NCBI RefSeq assembly: GCF_002205165.1
Contig: NZ_NIVS01000022.1
Location: forward strand, 1-64,000
From: Stenotrophomonas maltophilia
Lineage (GTDB): Bacteria; Pseudomonadota; Gammaproteobacteria; Xanthomonadales; Xanthomonadaceae
Reading direction: 5' to 3'
Length of the DNA: 64,000 nt
The notes under the pieces were generated by a model. That model ran no database searches. It was not told where the DNA came from and saw only the letters and a list, made by a program, of their open reading frames with translations. Positions 29,062 through 37,699 of the stretch are shown here, piece after piece (positions within the stretch are counted from its first letter, which is position 1; the number at the start of each line of letters is the position of its first letter). Both the position numbers and the translations under genes were made by a program.

Positions 29062-31260
29062 ATGACCCTGCGCCTTTTTCCCGTCTCGTTCCTTGTCGCC
29101 CTGCTGGTGGGCTGCACCACCGTGCCTGCGCCGGAGGTGCGCCGTGATGCAGTCCTCGGCAGTCACCAGGTGGTCGCCGGCGATGGGTCCCGCGAGGGCA
29201 TCGACGCCGAGCCGTTGGGCAGCAGCGGCACGCCGCAGGCGGTGATACGCCGCGGCACCGGGACCATGATCAACCGCAGTGCGGCCGCCGCCCCGCAGCC
29301 GTCGCTGGGCAATGCCTCCACCGGCAATGCCACCTTCAATTTCGAAGGCGAATCGGTGCATGCGGTGGTCAAGGCGATCCTCGGTGACTTCCTTGGCCAG
29401 AACTATGTGATTGCGCCGGGCGTGCAGGGCACCGTGACCCTGGCTACGCCCAAGCCGGTCTCCTCGGCGCAGGCGTTGAACCTGCTGGAAATGGTGCTGG
29501 GCTGGAACAACGCGCGGATGGTCTACAGCGCAGGCCGCTACAACATCGTGCCCGCCGACCAGGCACTGGCCGGGACGGTTTCGCCGAGCACCGCCTCGCC
29601 GGCCAACGCGCGCGGCTTCGAGGTACGCGTGGTGCCGCTGCAGTACATCTCGGCCACCGAAATGAAGAAGGTGCTGGAGCCGTACGCGCGCCCGAATGCC
29701 ATCGTCAACGTCGACAACGGCCGCAACGTGATTACCCTCGGCGGCACCCGCAGCGAGCTGGAGAACTACCTGCGCACGGTGGAGATCTTCGATGTGGACT
29801 GGCTCTCGGGCATGTCCGTGGGGGTGTTCCCGATCCAGTCCGGCAAGGCCGAGCAGGTCGCCGCCGATCTGGAAAAAGTGTTCGGTGAGGAGAGCAAAAC
29901 CCCCAGCGCCGGCATGTTCCGCTTCCTGCCGTTGGAGAATGCCAACGCGGTGCTGGTGATCACCCCGCAGGCGCGTTACCTGGATCAGATCCAGCAATGG
30001 CTGGACCGCATCGATACCGCTGGCGGCAGCGCCCGGCTCTTCTCATACGAGCTGCGTTACGTCAAGGCCAAGGACCTGGCCGAGCGACTGGCCGAGGCCT
30101 TTGCCAACGAGAACGGCCGCAGCGGCCGTAGCAGCAGCGCGTTGGCGCCTGGTGCCTCGCCGATGGACCTCGGCAGCCGTGATGGCAACAGCAGCAACAA
30201 CAATTTTTCCAATAGCGGCAGCAGCAATGGGAGCAGTCGAGGCGGGCTTGGCGATGGCACGATGAGCCTGCCACAGCGCCAGTCCGGCAACGCCAGCTTC
30301 AGCCTGGAAGTGCAGGGCGATACGGTCGGCGTTTCGGCAGTGGAGGAAACCAACACCTTGCTGGTGCGCTCCACGCCGCAGGCCTGGCGCTCGATCCGCG
30401 AAGTGATCGAAAAGCTCGATGTGATGCCGATGCAGGTCCACATCGAAGCGCAGGTGGCCGAAGTCGCGCTGACCGGTGACCTCAGCTACGGCGTGAACTG
30501 GTTCTTCGAACAGGCCGTGACCACCGGCAAGACCGAGAGCGGCATCGACCTGCCCAGCGCGCTGGGCCGATCGATCTGGGGCAGCATCTCCGGCACCGTG
30601 GGCAACGACGGCGTGGGCTGGACCTTCCTCGGCAAGAACGCGGCCGCCGTGGTCAGCGCGCTGGACAAAGTCAGCAACCTGCGGTTGCTGCAGACACCGT
30701 CGCTGTTCGTGCGCAACAACGCCGAAGCTACCCTCAACGTGGGCACCCAGATCCCGATCAACTCGGTCTCGGTCAATACCGGCATCGGCGGCGACAACAC
30801 CTACAGCCAGGTCCAGTACCTGGATACCGGCGTGATCCTCAAGGTGCGCCCGCGGATCACCCGCGATGGCGTGGTCTTCCTGGACATCGTGCAGGAGGTG
30901 AGCTCGGCCGGCGCGATCCCCAGCGGCTGCGACCCGACCCGCACCACCTGCAACCCGCCGATCAATACCCGCAAGATCTCCACTGAAGCGGCGGTGCAGA
31001 GTGGCGACACCATCATGCTCGCCGGGTTGATCACCAACTCCGATGACGATGGTGCCAACGGCGTGCCTGGCCTGAGCAGGATCCCGGTCATCGGCGCGCT
31101 GTTCGGCAGCAAGACGAAGAAGTCCGGGCGTTCCGAAGTGATCGTGCTGCTCACCCCGACCATCGTGCGCAACGCGCAGGAGTCGCGAAACCTGACCGAC
31201 GAGTACAGCAGCCGCTTCCGCGCGATGGAGCCCTTCCCCGAGCACAAGGGCAAGCGCTGA
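29062..31260 (+). CDS. xpsD: Type II secretin XpsD (GspD)
   Basis: Outer-membrane secretin forming the exit channel; 732 residues. The signal peptide ends in a perfect lipobox (LVGC), so it is a lipoprotein. N0 to N3 domains occupy about 90-450. N3 contains a long Ser/Asn/Gly-rich insert at about 350-400 (SNNNFSNSGSSNGSS). The secretin core is about 480-710, with VPGLSRIPVIGALFGSKTKK and the end motif EVIVLLTPTIV. It is the last gene of the xps operon, nine bases after xpsN, the position typical of xps clusters. Confidence 0.95.
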   Translation: MTLRLFPVSFLVALLVGCTTVPAPEVRRDAVLGSHQVVAGDGSREGIDAEPLGSSGTPQAVIRRGTGTMINRSAAAAPQPSLGNASTGNATFNFEGESVHAVVKAILGDFLGQNYVIAPGVQGTVTLATPKPVSSAQALNLLEMVLGWNNARMVYSAGRYNIVPADQALAGTVSPSTASPANARGFEVRVVPLQYISATEMKKVLEPYARPNAIVNVDNGRNVITLGGTRSELENYLRTVEIFDVDWLSGMSVGVFPIQSGKAEQVAADLEKVFGEESKTPSAGMFRFLPLENANAVLVITPQARYLDQIQQWLDRIDTAGGSARLFSYELRYVKAKDLAERLAEAFANENGRSGRSSSALAPGASPMDLGSRDGNSSNNNFSNSGSSNGSSRGGLGDGTMSLPQRQSGNASFSLEVQGDTVGVSAVEETNTLLVRSTPQAWRSIREVIEKLDVMPMQVHIEAQVAEVALTGDLSYGVNWFFEQAVTTGKTESGIDLPSALGRSIWGSISGTVGNDGVGWTFLGKNAAAVVSALDKVSNLRLLQTPSLFVRNNAEATLNVGTQIPINSVSVNTGIGGDNTYSQVQYLDTGVILKVRPRITRDGVVFLDIVQEVSSAGAIPSGCDPTRTTCNPPINTRKISTEAAVQSGDTIMLAGLITNSDDDGANGVPGLSRIPVIGALFGSKTKKSGRSEVIVLLTPTIVRNAQESRNLTDEYSSRFRAMEPFPEHKGKR

Positions 31261-31268
31261 GGGTGGCC

Positions 31269-31295
31269 CGGCCCCTGCTGCCGCCACAGGGGCCG
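31269..31295 (+). terminator. Hairpin terminator after xpsD
   Basis: A perfect 9-bp stem (CGGCCCCTG / CAGGGGCCG) with a nine-base loop starts eight bases after the xpsD stop. The following sequence has few T residues, so termination may be partial. Confidence 0.5.
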
Positions 31296-31331
31296 ATCTT
31301 GTTACGCTGGCCGCGCCCAAGGGAGCCTGCG

Positions 31332-31379
31332 ATGACACAGCGACACGGCGAAGACGGCAGTACGCAGAGGTCCGCATGA
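31332..31379 (+). CDS. Possible 15-residue leader peptide before the glycosyltransferase pair
   Basis: ATG 31332 is preceded by a strong AAGGGAG site and opens a 15-codon frame (MTQRHGEDGSTQRSA) whose TGA overlaps the ATG of the next gene in an ATGA junction. The next gene has only a modest site of its own (GCAGAGG), so this short frame may couple its translation. Too short to judge by content. Confidence 0.35.
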   Translation: MTQRHGEDGSTQRSA

Positions 31380-32242
31380 GCACGGTCATCCTGCTGCCGA
31401 TCGGGGTCGACGATGCCGCCCTGGACCGTTGCCTGGCCGCGCTCGATGCCGGTACCGCGCCAGGCACGGCGATCTGGCTGGCCGATGATGGGCAGGCCGG
31501 GCCGCGTGCCCAGGCCGTGATCGAGCACTGGCTCACGCACACGCCGCTGCAGGCCGAGTACACCCGCCGCGCCCGGGCCATCGGCGAAATCGCCCATCTG
31601 GATGAAATGCTGACCGCGTGCGCCGGCGCCGATGTGGTGGTGCTGGCACCGGACGCGATCCCGGCCCCGGGGTGGCTGCAGCAGTTGGAGGCCTGCCTGG
31701 CGCGCGACGCCTCGATCGGCTCGGCCACGCCATGGTGCAATGCGGGCGAGACGGCGGCCTGGCCGCGCCTGGGCGAGATCAATCCGCTGCCCGATGACCT
31801 AGATCTGGCCCCGTTGGCGCAGGCCTGCGCGGCGATGCCGCCACTGCATCCCGAGCTGCCCTCGGCGGTCACGCATGCCGTCATGCTGCGTGGCAATGCG
31901 CGACGCAAGGCCGGCGGGCTGGACATGCACAGCTATGCTTCGTGGAATGCGGCGCTGATCGACCTGAGCCTGCGCATGGCCGGGCTCGGCTGGCGCAACG
32001 CGCTGTGCGAGAGCGCCTTTATCGCCCGCGTCGCCGAAGGGCTGACCGGCGAAGGCGACATGGAGGCGCTGGCCACGCGCTGGCCGGGCTGGCCGCCACG
32101 GTTGGCCGGCTTCCTGATGGCCGATCCCCTGCAGCAGGCGCGCCACGACCTCCAGCAGCATCACCGGCAGGCGATAATGCCCAAGGCGCAGGGCGATCTG
32201 TTCGCGCCCCCTGTCACTGCTGCCCCGGAGTCGCCCGCTTGA
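31376..32242 (+). CDS. Glycosyltransferase family 2-like protein, possibly degenerate
   Basis: A 288-residue protein with a GT2-like Rossmann start (STVILLPIGVDDAALDRCLAALDA, AIWLADDGQAG) and an acceptor region containing MHSYASWNAALIDLSLRMAG. Where active GT2 enzymes have a DxD or NxD metal site, this one has VVVLAPDAIPAPGWLQQ, so catalysis is uncertain. It overlaps the next glycosyltransferase gene by four bases, so the two are co-translated. The pair follows the xps operon and precedes pncB. The donor sugar and acceptor cannot be told from sequence. Confidence 0.65.
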   Translation: MSTVILLPIGVDDAALDRCLAALDAGTAPGTAIWLADDGQAGPRAQAVIEHWLTHTPLQAEYTRRARAIGEIAHLDEMLTACAGADVVVLAPDAIPAPGWLQQLEACLARDASIGSATPWCNAGETAAWPRLGEINPLPDDLDLAPLAQACAAMPPLHPELPSAVTHAVMLRGNARRKAGGLDMHSYASWNAALIDLSLRMAGLGWRNALCESAFIARVAEGLTGEGDMEALATRWPGWPPRLAGFLMADPLQQARHDLQQHHRQAIMPKAQGDLFAPPVTAAPESPA

Positions 32243-33075
32243 GCCCTGCCATCGCCGCCATCATCGTCAGCTACCAGAGCGCCAGCACGCTGGATGCCTG
32301 CCTGCTGCGCCTGCGCGAGGCGCGCGACATCGCCGAGATCCGCGTGGTCGACAACGATTCCACCGATGGCACCCTGGAGATCGTGCAGCGCCATGCCAGC
32401 GCCGACCCGCGGGTGCGCTTCATCGCCAATCCGGACAACCCCGGCTTTGCTGCGGCCAACAACCAGGGCGTGGCCGACAGCCAGGCGCCGTGGCTGGCCT
32501 TCATCAATCCGGACCTGATGGTCGGCCGGGATACCCTGGCCCAGTTGCGCGAACGCGCGCTGCCGCTGGGTGACTGCCTGCTGGGGGTCGAGCAGGTGGA
32601 CGAGGATGGCCGCCCCGACGATGCAGTGCGCCGCCGCGATCCGGATTTCGCCGCGATGCTGCGCAGCCCCGGGCAGGGCGGCAAGCTGGCCATCCCGGTG
32701 GACCGCAGCCAGCCACTGCAGGTCGTGCCGGCCCTATCCGGCGCCTTGCTGCTGATGCCGCGGGCCCTGTTCGACCGGATCGGTGGCTGGGATGCGGGCT
32801 ACCGCCTGCACGCCGAGGATCTGGACCTGTGCCGCCGCGCACGCGAGGCCGGCGCGGTGATCGCGATCGCCAACGACCTGCAGGTCACCCATGTGCGCGG
32901 TGTCTCCAGCCGCTCGCGGCCGTTCTTCGTGGAATGGCACAAGCACCGCGGGTTGTGGCGGTACTTCCGGAAATTCGAGGCAGCGCAGCGTGCCTGGCCG
33001 GTGCGCTGCGCGGTATGGGGCGCAATCTGGGCGCATGCGCTGGTGCAGGTCCCGCGCCTGCTCCGCCGCCGCTAG
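32239..33075 (+). CDS. Glycosyltransferase family 2 (rhamnosyltransferase-like)
   Basis: A 278-residue GT2 enzyme of the WbbL-like group, predicted to move a sugar from an activated donor to a cell-surface glycan. Motifs are [13 protein letters not shown], the donor site [20 protein letters not shown] [12 protein letters not shown], the metal site [24 protein letters not shown] and [15 protein letters not shown]. The start is probably the TTG at 32239, which overlaps the previous stop codon and is preceded by CGGAG. The C-terminus is basic and amphipathic, suggesting peripheral membrane association. Confidence 0.83.
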   Translation: MSPAIAAIIVSYQSASTLDACLLRLREARDIAEIRVVDNDSTDGTLEIVQRHASADPRVRFIANPDNPGFAAANNQGVADSQAPWLAFINPDLMVGRDTLAQLRERALPLGDCLLGVEQVDEDGRPDDAVRRRDPDFAAMLRSPGQGGKLAIPVDRSQPLQVVPALSGALLLMPRALFDRIGGWDAGYRLHAEDLDLCRRAREAGAVIAIANDLQVTHVRGVSSRSRPFFVEWHKHRGLWRYFRKFEAAQRAWPVRCAVWGAIWAHALVQVPRLLRRR

Positions 33076-33148
33076 ATGCCCGCGCACCCGGGTCCGCACC
33101 GGGGGCGATACGTGCCGTGAACGCATTCCACGCCGAGCCCGTCGGCCG

Positions 33149-33177
33149 TTGGTCGTACACGGTGGCAGGCGCATAAT
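33149..33177 (+). promoter_or_regulatory. pncB promoter with a start site at or next to the ATG
   Basis: TTGGTC at 33149-33154 and CATAAT at 33172-33177 are 17 bases apart. Transcription should start near 33183-33186, while the pncB ATG is 33185-33187, so the mRNA may be leaderless. No Shine-Dalgarno sequence precedes the ATG. Confidence 0.5.
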
Positions 33178-33184
33178 CCTCAGC

Positions 33185-34363
33185 ATGATCATCCAGTCCC
33201 TGCTCGACACCGACCTGTACAAATTCACCATGATGCAGGCGGTGCTGCATCAGTACCCCGGCGCGCAGGTGCAGTACCGGTTCAAGTGCCGGACCCCGGG
33301 CATCGACCTGGCGCAGTTCATCGACCAGATCAACGCCGAGATCGATCACCTGTGCAGCCTGCGCTTCAGCGCCGAAGAGCTGGACTACGTGCGCGGCCTG
33401 CGCTTCGTCAAACCGGATTTCGCCGATTTCCTCGGCCTGTTCCACCTGGACCGCAAGTACATCGCGCTGCGCCCCTCGACCACCGTCCCGGGCGAGATCG
33501 ACCTGGACATCACCGGTCCATGGCTGCACACCATCCTGTTCGAGGTGCCGCTGCTGGCGATCATCAACGAGGTCTGGTTCCGCAACACCACCGATTCGGA
33601 CTTCAGCGAGGGCGAGCGCCGCCTGCAGGCCAAGACCGCGCTGCTGCGCGATACCCCGGGGTTCGAACTGTGCCGGATCGCCGATTACGGCAGCCGCCGC
33701 CGTTACTCGCGTGAGTGGCACGGGCGCATGCTGCCGATGCTGCGCGACGCGCTGGGCGCGCAGTTTGTGGGCACCAGCAACGTGCATTTCGCCCGCCTGT
33801 ACGGCATGACCCCGCACGGCACCATGGCCCACGAGTACCTGCAGGCCTTCCAGGCGCTGGGCCCGCGGCTGCGCGATTCGCAGGTGGCCGCGCTGGAATC
33901 CTGGGCACGCGAGTACCGCGGTGACCTGGGCATCGCGCTGTCGGATGTGGTCGGGCTGGAGGCCTTCCTGCGCGACTTCGACATGTACTTCTGCAAGCTG
34001 TTCGATGGCGTCCGGCACGATTCCGGTGACCCCTTCACCTGGGGCGACCGGATGCTGGCGCATTTCCACAGCCGCCGCGTGGACCCGCGCAGCAAGGTGC
34101 TGGTCTTCAGCGACGGGCTGAACGTCGAAAAGGTCATGCAGCTGTTCGACTACTTCCGCGGCCGCTGCCAGGTCGCCTTCGGGGTCGGCACGCACCTGAC
34201 CAACGACCTGGGGCCGACGCCGCTCAACATCGTCATCAAGATGGTCCGCTGCAACGGCCAGCCGGTCGCCAAGCTGAGCGATTCGCCGGGCAAGAGCATG
34301 TGTGATGACCCCGGGTATCTGGCGTATCTGCGGCAGGTGTTCGAGTTGCCGGCCGAGGGCTGA
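33185..34363 (+). CDS. pncB: Nicotinate phosphoribosyltransferase
   Basis: Converts nicotinate and PRPP, with ATP use, to nicotinate mononucleotide in the NAD salvage pathway; cytosolic. The 392-residue length matches bacterial PncB. Recognisable segments are [16 protein letters not shown] at the N-terminus, EFGSRR-like [20 protein letters not shown] with MAHEYLQAF (the phosphorylated His region), [23 protein letters not shown] and [10 protein letters not shown] for phosphate binding. It ends [15 protein letters not shown] start at ATG 33185. It appears to be expressed on its own. Confidence 0.96.
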   Translation: MIIQSLLDTDLYKFTMMQAVLHQYPGAQVQYRFKCRTPGIDLAQFIDQINAEIDHLCSLRFSAEELDYVRGLRFVKPDFADFLGLFHLDRKYIALRPSTTVPGEIDLDITGPWLHTILFEVPLLAIINEVWFRNTTDSDFSEGERRLQAKTALLRDTPGFELCRIADYGSRRRYSREWHGRMLPMLRDALGAQFVGTSNVHFARLYGMTPHGTMAHEYLQAFQALGPRLRDSQVAALESWAREYRGDLGIALSDVVGLEAFLRDFDMYFCKLFDGVRHDSGDPFTWGDRMLAHFHSRRVDPRSKVLVFSDGLNVEKVMQLFDYFRGRCQVAFGVGTHLTNDLGPTPLNIVIKMVRCNGQPVAKLSDSPGKSMCDDPGYLAYLRQVFELPAEG

Positions 34364-34606
34364 GTGGCGTCACGGCCGGCTCCACCCGCCGCGCCGTCAC
34401 ACGTTACCCCGCGCACTCCACGTGTTTCGTTCAGCATGGCGGGTGGGGGTGACGCGGCGGGTCAGGAAGCGACGCAGGGCGCTCGCTATGCAGGAAAGCC
34501 AGATGTGCCACAATATTGTGAGGCGTAGTTCACACTTTTGACCGACATCGATGCCGGTAACTGCCCGTATACCGCCTCTGCATCGTGGTTCGTCTAGGCT
34601 TTCCAG
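34364..34606 (+). promoter_or_regulatory. Upstream region of the cellulose operon with a perfect palindrome
   Basis: CACAATATTGTG at 34509-34520 is a perfect 12-base palindrome about 90 bases before bcsD, in a locally AT-rich stretch that also holds TTGACC at 34538-34543. An operator for the bcs operon is plausible. No convincing -10 box or terminator is seen. Confidence 0.4.
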
Positions 34607-35065
34607 ATGAATTCATCAGCATTGCTTGATTACTACCGTGCCCACGCGTGCTCTCGTCAGTGGCGCGGCTTCCTGCTCGCGCTCTGCGAAGAGTTCGACA
34701 GTGCGCTGCCCGATGCCGAGCTGTCTCGGCTGATGGCGCGCATCGGTGAGCGCTTCGGCCGTGATCATGCGCTGCCGGCGGCCGCCACGCTGGAGGAACT
34801 GCAGCATGCGGCCAACGCCGTGTGGTCGGCGACGGAATGGGGACAGGTCGTATTCGAGGAAGCGCCCGAGCAGGTGCGCATCCATCACGCCGCCTCGCCG
34901 TTGTCGGCGGTACTCGGCGCCCGCGCCGGCTGGGATACCGGGTTTCTGGAAGGTGTGTACCGGCAGTGGTTCCGCGCCGCCGGGATGATGTCGGTGCTGG
35001 ATGTGCGCTATCTGCAGAGCGATCATCCCGATGTAGCCACGTACACGCTCTCGCGTGTGTTCTGA
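34607..35065 (+). CDS. bcsD: Cellulose synthase subunit BcsD
   Basis: A small periplasmic protein of 152 residues in the BcsD/AcsD family. In Komagataeibacter it forms cylindrical octamers that help order cellulose strands into crystalline ribbons. Matching segments include WGQVVFEE, VRIHHAASPLSAVLG and FLEGVYRQWFRAAG, similar in position to the family's INWGYVKL...LEGLYGRW. There is no signal peptide, as in other BcsD proteins. It opens the bcs operon, 24 bases before the bcsP-like gene. A BcsD at the head of the operon marks a type I cellulose system. Confidence 0.8.
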   Translation: MNSSALLDYYRAHACSRQWRGFLLALCEEFDSALPDAELSRLMARIGERFGRDHALPAAATLEELQHAANAVWSATEWGQVVFEEAPEQVRIHHAASPLSAVLGARAGWDTGFLEGVYRQWFRAAGMMSVLDVRYLQSDHPDVATYTLSRVF

Positions 35066-35089
35066 ATCTCTCCCCCTTTCGATGGTGCC

Positions 35090-35449
35090 ATGAGCAAGCT
35101 TCAGCAACCTGCCGATTCAGAGAGCCACGACGACGTGGCCGGTCTCTTCAATCGCCTGGGTGACCGCGATGACACGCGGGCTTACCGGGATTTCTCCCAC
35201 AGCCAGTCCCGCGTCAGCACGGTGGTCAAGCCGCGCGACGAGACACCGCCGCCGATTCCAGCCGTGGTAGCGCCGCCGGTGGTCAGTGCCGCAGCGGTGA
35301 CCGCGTCGGTGCAGACGACCCCGGTGGAGACGCCGGTCAGCGCCGCACCGGCGCAGAAGACACCGCTGGAGCAGTTGTTCCAGCGCCTGGCGGGCGCGCG
35401 CAGCGCAACGCCGGGGCACAGCCCGCTGAGCCGGTTGCGGCAGGGTTGA
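35090..35449 (+). CDS. Proline-rich BcsP-like cellulose accessory protein
   Basis: A 119-residue soluble protein with three parts: an N-terminal motif DDVAGLFNRLGDRDDTRAYRDF, a Pro/Ala/Val-rich disordered middle (about 48-90), and a short C-terminal helix TPLEQLFQRLAG. Proline-rich partners (BcsH/CcpAx or BcsP) accompany BcsD in type I operons and are thought to scaffold it. Position between bcsD and bcsA supports that role here. The name is inferred from context and composition. Confidence 0.62.
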   Translation: MSKLQQPADSESHDDVAGLFNRLGDRDDTRAYRDFSHSQSRVSTVVKPRDETPPPIPAVVAPPVVSAAAVTASVQTTPVETPVSAAPAQKTPLEQLFQRLAGARSATPGHSPLSRLRQG

Positions 35450-35548
35450 AACGTAGCCGGTGATCGTCCCTCGCGCCTCCCGGGGCGGGGCGACGGGGCC
35501 GGCTGATGCAAGGGGATGCCGCTGCAAGCGGCCGTGTTGGGGAACATC

Positions 35549-37699
35549 ATGAGCAAGTCTTCCACCCCGAGAGGGGATGCCGTTCTGGCCCGCCTGGCGC
35601 TGCTTGCGCTGGCGGTCGGCGGTGCCATGCTGCTGGCCTTCGTGGTCACCGTTCCGATGGAGATCGGCCAGCAGTTCCTGTTCTCGGCCGTGGTGTTCCT
35701 GATCGCCCTGTGCCTGCGCAACCGCGAGAACCGGTTGATCCCGCTGGTGCTGATGGGCCTGTCGCTGGTGATGTCCACGCGCTACATGTACTGGCGCCTG
35801 ACCGACACCATGGGCATGAGCAGCTTCGTGGATTTGACCCTGGGCCTTGGCCTGGTGGCGGCCGAGGTGTACTCGTTCATCGTGCTGGTGCTGGGCTACT
35901 TCCAGGTGGCCTGGCCGCTGCACCGCAAGCCGATGCCGCTGCCCGAGGACCAGTCGTTGTGGCCCAGCGTGGATGTCTTCATCCCCACCTACAACGAACC
36001 GCTCTCGGTGGTGCGCACCACGGTGCTGGCGGCGACCGTGCTGGACTGGCCCGCCGACAAGCTCAACATCTACCTGCTCGATGACGGCCGCCGCGAAGAA
36101 TTCCGTGAATTCTGCGAAGAGGTCGGGGTGCAGTACATCACCCGGACCAACAACAACCACGCCAAGGCCGGCAACATCAACGCGGCGCTGAAGAAGACCA
36201 CGGGCGACTACGTGGCCATCTTCGACTGCGACCACATGCCGACCCGCTCGTTCCTGCAGATGTCGATGGGCTGGTTCCTGCACGACAAGAAGATGGCGGT
36301 GGTGCAGACCCCGCACTACTTCTTCTCCGCGGATCCGTTCGAGCGCAACCTGGGCAACTTCGGCCGCGTGCCCAACGAGGGCGAACTGTTCTACGGGCTG
36401 CTGCAGGACGGCAACGACCAGTGGAACGCCACCTTCTTCTGTGGCTCCTGCGCGGTGATCAAGCGCGGCCCGCTGGAAGAGGTGGGCGGTGTGGCGATCG
36501 AGACGGTGACCGAAGATGCGCACACCGCGATCCGCCTGCACCGTGCCGGCTACCGCAGCGCCTACATCCCGGTGCCGCAGGCCGCTGGCCTGGCCACCGA
36601 AAGCCTCTCGGCCCACGTCGGCCAGCGCATCCGCTGGGCGCGTGGCATGGCGCAGATCCTGCGGGTGGACAACCCGATGTTCGGCAAGGGCCTGAGCTTC
36701 GTGCAGCGGCTCTGCTACACCAACGCGATGTTGCACTTCTTCTATGGCCTGCCGCGGATCATCTTCCTGACCGCGCCGCTGGCCTTCCTGTTTTTCGGTG
36801 CGCACGTCATCCACGCCTCGGCGCTGATGATCCTGGCCTACGCGCTGCCGCACATCGTGATGGCCAACCTGACCAACCTGCGCGTGCAGGGCAAGCACCG
36901 CCATCTGCTGTGGAACGAGGTGTACGAAACCACGCTGGCCTGGTACATCCTGCGCCCGACGTTGATGGCGGTGATCAACCCCAAGCTCGGCAAGTTCAAC
37001 GTCACCGCCAAGGGCGGCCTGGTGCAGCGCAGCTACTTCGATGCACAGATTGCCCGCCCGTACCTGTTGCTGCTGCTGTTGAACCTGGCCGGCGTGATCG
37101 CCGGCATCGTACGGATGGTGATGGCCGAGACCAGCGGCGAGGTCAATACGATCTGGTTGAACCTGGGTTGGACCGTTTACAACATGATCATGCTGGGCGC
37201 GGTGATCGCCACCTCCAGCGAACAGCGCCAGATCCGCCGCGCGCACCGCGTGCCGCTCAACATGCGCGCCGTGCTGCACCTGCCCGATGGGCAGGCATTA
37301 CCGTGTCGCACGCTGAATTTCTCCACCGGTGGCATGGCGATCCGCCTGGACCAGTCCCAGCCGGTGCAGCCGGGCACGCGCGTGGAGGTCGAGCTGGCCC
37401 ATCGCCAACGCAGCCAGCGCTTGCCGGCCGAAGTACGGCATGACCGCGACGACCAGGGCATCAGCATCCAGTTCGGTGAGCTCACCCTGGAACAGGAGCG
37501 CTGGCTGGTCACCTCCACCTTCGCCCGCGCCGATATCTGGGTGAAGCTGTGGGGTCGCCACGACCGCGACACCTTCCTGCGTTCCACCACCGACGTCCTC
37601 AAGGCCAGCATGCGCGGCTTCCACCGCCTGGGCCAGTTCGTTTTCGCGGGCGGCCGCAAGGATGCCCCCACGCCGCCGCGCACCGGAGATTCCGCATGA
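35549..37699 (+). CDS. bcsA: Cellulose synthase catalytic subunit BcsA
   Basis: Processive inner-membrane glucosyltransferase that polymerises UDP-glucose into beta-1,4-glucan and extrudes it; 716 residues. Around eight membrane helices flank a GT2 domain with LLDDG (about 177), FDCDH (about 226), the catalytic-base motif VTEDAH (about 321) and QRIRW (about 359). The C-terminal PilZ domain keeps the c-di-GMP motifs RRAHR (about 561) and NFSTGG (about 590), so allosteric activation by c-di-GMP is expected. I start at ATG 35549, preceded by GGGGA; an in-frame ATG 11 codons upstream lacks proper spacing. It overlaps bcsB by four bases. Confidence 0.96.
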   Translation: MSKSSTPRGDAVLARLALLALAVGGAMLLAFVVTVPMEIGQQFLFSAVVFLIALCLRNRENRLIPLVLMGLSLVMSTRYMYWRLTDTMGMSSFVDLTLGLGLVAAEVYSFIVLVLGYFQVAWPLHRKPMPLPEDQSLWPSVDVFIPTYNEPLSVVRTTVLAATVLDWPADKLNIYLLDDGRREEFREFCEEVGVQYITRTNNNHAKAGNINAALKKTTGDYVAIFDCDHMPTRSFLQMSMGWFLHDKKMAVVQTPHYFFSADPFERNLGNFGRVPNEGELFYGLLQDGNDQWNATFFCGSCAVIKRGPLEEVGGVAIETVTEDAHTAIRLHRAGYRSAYIPVPQAAGLATESLSAHVGQRIRWARGMAQILRVDNPMFGKGLSFVQRLCYTNAMLHFFYGLPRIIFLTAPLAFLFFGAHVIHASALMILAYALPHIVMANLTNLRVQGKHRHLLWNEVYETTLAWYILRPTLMAVINPKLGKFNVTAKGGLVQRSYFDAQIARPYLLLLLLNLAGVIAGIVRMVMAETSGEVNTIWLNLGWTVYNMIMLGAVIATSSEQRQIRRAHRVPLNMRAVLHLPDGQALPCRTLNFSTGGMAIRLDQSQPVQPGTRVEVELAHRQRSQRLPAEVRHDRDDQGISIQFGELTLEQERWLVTSTFARADIWVKLWGRHDRDTFLRSTTDVLKASMRGFHRLGQFVFAGGRKDAPTPPRTGDSA

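Noticed and set aside
34517..34535. CRP/Clp-type site TGTGA...TCACA before bcsD
   Set aside because: The half-sites are eight bases apart, not six, so it does not fit the known consensus.
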